64,000 bases of DNA, taken from Stromatinia cepivora (lineage: Eukaryota; Ascomycota; Leotiomycetes; Helotiales; Sclerotiniaceae). The notes beneath the pieces were generated by a model, which saw nothing but the letters and a program-made list of their open reading frames with translations, was not told the origin of the DNA and did no database searches. This document shows, in pieces, positions 61,095-64,000 of the stretch. Location of the stretch: assembly GCA_014898415.1 (NCBI GenBank), contig RCTD01000008.1, forward strand, positions 744,001-808,000, given 5' to 3'. Numbering within the stretch: position 1 is the first letter of the stretch; the number at the start of each line of letters is the position of its first letter. The position numbers and the translations under genes are program-made.

Positions 61095-62473
61095 TTGTAC
61101 AACATTAATTTAAGACGAGATTATATGTATTCGCCATTCTCTTAGTGAAGAATGAGCACAAATTGACCCCAATTTAGGAGGCTGAGATCTTGCAACGAAT
61201 TCGATCTCCGCAGTAAAGACCACTTTCTTCTCCTGTCCTTTAGTACAAAAAACTGACCACAACCACTTCTGATTCCTGTCATATCACCATGGGCTAGGGA
61301 GATCGATAGAAAGCTTGCATATGATGCACTATCGACCCGTGCGAACTCGGTCATCACAAATACTTATGGCTATAACCCGACTTTATATTCGTGTTAGACT
61401 CTACCCTGTTGAGGAGTAAATGCGTGAAGTGATCAATTTATGCTTTTGGATATCACTTGGCTCACTGTTTTTTTTAGTCTTTGTAAGATCTTGTGTTCAT
61501 AAGGTGGCATCAATAAGTCGCGCCTGGCCAGGATATTGTCAGAATTTTCCTTTGTCCCATTTTCGAGATTGCTTGAAAGCTGTTGAAGTTATTCCAATAG
61601 GCGAGTAGTTACCTAAGACCTCTCAATTCACTCGTTAATTCTGGGTAGATTGTTTTGACATTGTACTCTTAAGTGTATGGCAATGCTGTGGAGTTTGTTC
61701 TTCAACTCCTTTCCAACATTGAACATAAGGTCCAATTTTTGTCACATTTACACAATAAACTTATGCAATATTCTTCGCAATTTATGCTTTTACAGGCAGT
61801 CATCGATAGCTTATGACAGTCACATACGCAGCCATCAGTATGAATCTTTTTTTGTATGAGTAACTCCGTACACCGAGAGCGATGAATCATTTATCCATGC
61901 CATCGGAGCTATACACACGTCTGCTAATCTTCCATCAGCACCTCCTTCCTTTCTTCATTGTCTCAAAGACTTCTGGCAACTCATTCTATTACATTGTGAA
62001 TCTCGTACCTCGAAATACACTAGCAGCAATCAACCAATACAAGTATGCAACAACACTTACATTCGTACCGCCACAGGCTGAGGATTTCTGGCCTGGTCCT
62101 TTTACTTTCTCTTTGTGCCATCTTTCCTCGTCATCTTCATATTTGTGGGGCTCTCTAACCTCTCGATTCTCAAATTAGAAGATGTTATTCAGAGCGGCGA
62201 AACAAATTCCTCATTTACCCATGGTTATGTAGAGTTCTACGTAACCAAAACCTGCAGCCACATTGATGGCCCCTCTGTGTCTACCAAGGACAACGTTTTA
62301 TGCTCTTTGCAGCCTTCAGGTATGCCAAGCAGAAAAGCCGTCTACTTCATTTCGATTGAGACCCACGAGGAGTAAGATTTTGACAGCTCTCCATAGATAT
62401 TATACTTCAATCTTTCCATCCAGAAATTCAAGACTCGATTAAGACGACGTTAGAGACTGGGAGGAATCGTCTC
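61095..62473. other. Unassigned region with short hydrophobic frames
   Basis: No recognised gene. Plus-strand frames at 61420 (MREVINLCFWISLGSLFFLVF) and near 62090-62375 (AWSFYFLFVPSFLVIFIFVG) are membrane-like. They do not join cleanly to each other or to the spliced ORF at 62474. They may be exons of a membrane protein or remains of one. Confidence 0.35.
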
Positions 62474-62838
62474 ATGGCCTCGTTCCTTATATCGCTAGTA
62501 TCTATAGCTACCTCACCATGGATCGTCTTTGTATCCAAGTTACCAACTATTAGAGATAGTTGCATGGCTTTATTTACTTGCAACCTTGTAAGATTGCTAA
62601 CTCCTCCTTTTTGTCGTTATCACATCTAACCCATGTTCACAATTAGGTTACCTCCATATTACTTATAACAGGAACAGTTTTTATGGCTCAAATACCTTCA
62701 CAAGTTTCGGTGGCGATTGTTGCCAGCGCGTTATCAGACAAAATATCGGTGGTAAGGGGAACTGGAATCTTGGCTCTGAGCTGTTTGACTACAATAATCA
62801 GTTGTTTCACTTTATGTATTTTTCTTGCTCTTAGCTAG
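62474..62838 (+). CDS. Hypothetical small spliced membrane protein
   Basis: Two exons, 62474-62587 and 62647-62838, would encode 101 residues. The 59-bp intron has a GTAAGA donor, a CTAAC branch word and a TTAG acceptor, and both exons are fully open. The product is strongly hydrophobic, with probable membrane segments MASFLISLVSIATSPWIVFV, VTSILLITGTVFMAQI and ILALSCLTTIISCFTLCIF. The frame stays open upstream to about 62387 (LQSFHPEIQDSIKTTLETGR), so this may be the 3' end of a larger gene whose 5' exons I cannot place. I recognise no family. A decayed transporter is the main alternative. Confidence 0.35.
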
Positions 62839-64000
62839 AAAGGTATTTGGATGAAAGAGGATGAGGATCACATAAAGGTGCTCTGTGGTTGTGGTTGTCG
62901 TGATGAGCCTTGATCTATTACCTGCAGATCTTCCAAGTCTGGTGCTGTAGAATTGTTATCTTATTTTGTCTAAAAATTTTAATACATGAATCTCATACTG
63001 AAGCTGCCATAGTCTGACTTCTAGCCAAAAACTTGTCAGGGTTCAATCCACTTTCGTTATCTGACTTTTCACTGCACATTTGAATCTGACTTGAATATGA
63101 CTCAAAGGGCAATCGCGTGGCGATGTGCTCATTCTATAACGCCAATGGCCATCCTAATAATGTCATGATTGTCCTCTTAGTTATAAATACTCGATGTAGG
63201 TGACTACTTTCTCTTTTCTTAATTGGACGATTCTCAATGTCAGTATTTTCATCATTAAATTACTTGATCACAGGGACTCAAAAGTTCACATATCACAGTC
63301 TCAGTCAATCATGAGTAGCGTTCATAATGACTTGGTTGGGTTTTTATACTCGTTGTATTGTGGTTTGATAATTACATCTCCTTCAGTCAATTCAGTCAAG
63401 TCGCACGACATAAAGATGGGAGATATTGCATTGCGACAATCATTGATACATACCAACAGAAAGATGGTAATTAGTCTCTGCACCAACAGTTACCTCAAGT
63501 TCTACTGTGAACAAGTCATTCACCAGATATCGCATCACATCATTGCGAAATATGTCACGCTCTTCCCTCCCCCTCCCCCTCGTCCTCTGATTGAAAACTC
63601 TGCATATCTAATTTTTGCCTCTATTCTCATCCACCAACACCTGCGCGCATTACAATGTGCCACTATCACACAGGCTTTCAAATCAAATAATGAGTGAATA
63701 TCTCAGTGTTTAATTTACCAACTCGGGGTAATACGGACTTTGAAATAACTCCCTATTACAATTCAATTATATAGGATCAAGCTCTGTGTCATAAATCGTT
63801 TTCAATACTGTTCCGCACTCTCTTCTCCTTAACAACCATCTTTCATCCCCGCGCGTTAGTTCCGAGGAGTCAAATAAGTATAGTGACTCGCATGATGGTC
63901 AACTATATCAAAGTTTTCGATAGCATTAAAGAAGCCCGGGGAGATCTGGAGTAAGCAGAGGAATTCCACACTGAACTCCAACAGGAGCAAGAGTAAGCCG
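62839..64000. other. Unassigned right end of the window
   Basis: No supported gene. The 165-codon frame at 63200-63697 begins at GTG and has no domain. A gene continuing beyond 64000 cannot be judged. Confidence 0.4.

Noticed and set aside
63200..63697. 165-codon plus-strand frame near the right end
   Set aside because: Starts at GTG, composition is not protein-like, no domain.

Overview
The window is nuclear DNA from a filamentous ascomycete. Genes carry short GT-AG introns (mostly 45-210 bp) with ctaac/ctgac-like branch sites, both strands are used, and there are no operons. The gene set includes a Zn2Cys6 regulator, an FlbC-type conidiation zinc finger, an Skt5/Chs4 chitin synthase activator, a RAX1-like RGS protein, a secreted CE2 esterase and a ferric reductase. 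This set and the AT-leaning composition suggest a Leotiomycete of the Botrytis/Sclerotinia type. That placement is inference, not demonstrated here. Almost every gene had to be rebuilt by joining exons by hand; the joins were tested by reading frame, splice signals and protein continuity.

Layout. 0.7-8.4 kb: CBP4 (-), SKT5 (+) and a BLOC-1-type coiled-coil protein (-). 9.7-11.1 kb: secreted CE2/SGNH esterase (+). 11.1-31.1 kb: a gene-poor block of about 20 kb whose only confident gene is the FlbC-like zinc finger at 21.9-23.0 kb. It also holds a heptamer minisatellite, a 301-bp MITE-like element with 44-bp inverted repeats, and an AT-rich block with a solo LTR. 31.1-43.8 kb: SPP1 (+), TAD1 (-), an intradiol dioxygenase (+), a Zn2Cys6 regulator (-), RAX1 (-) and a SnoaL-like protein (-). 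44.8-48.9 kb: a peroxisomal peroxiredoxin (+), the complex I B8 subunit (-) and mitochondrial pyruvate carrier MPC2 (+). 48.9-52.2 kb: mostly non-coding, with one unresolved coding-like stretch. 52.2-61.1 kb: Rab escort protein (-), FRE-type ferric reductase (-) and RRP43 (+). 61.1-64 kb: no recognised gene, but a short spliced hydrophobic ORF.

Most genes are unrelated housekeeping genes that happen to be neighbours. Three relationships may matter. NDUFA2 and MPC2, both for mitochondrial inner-membrane proteins, diverge from a 624-bp intergene. The dioxygenase and the Zn2Cys6 regulator are convergent neighbours and could form an aromatic-catabolism pair. The FlbC-like gene has 10.7 kb of gene-free DNA upstream and 8.1 kb downstream, as seen for some heavily regulated developmental genes.

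I found no clearly new multi-gene system. The most unusual observations are the solo LTR that split a 25-bp tandem array, the MITE-like element, and two coding-like stretches that I cannot assign.
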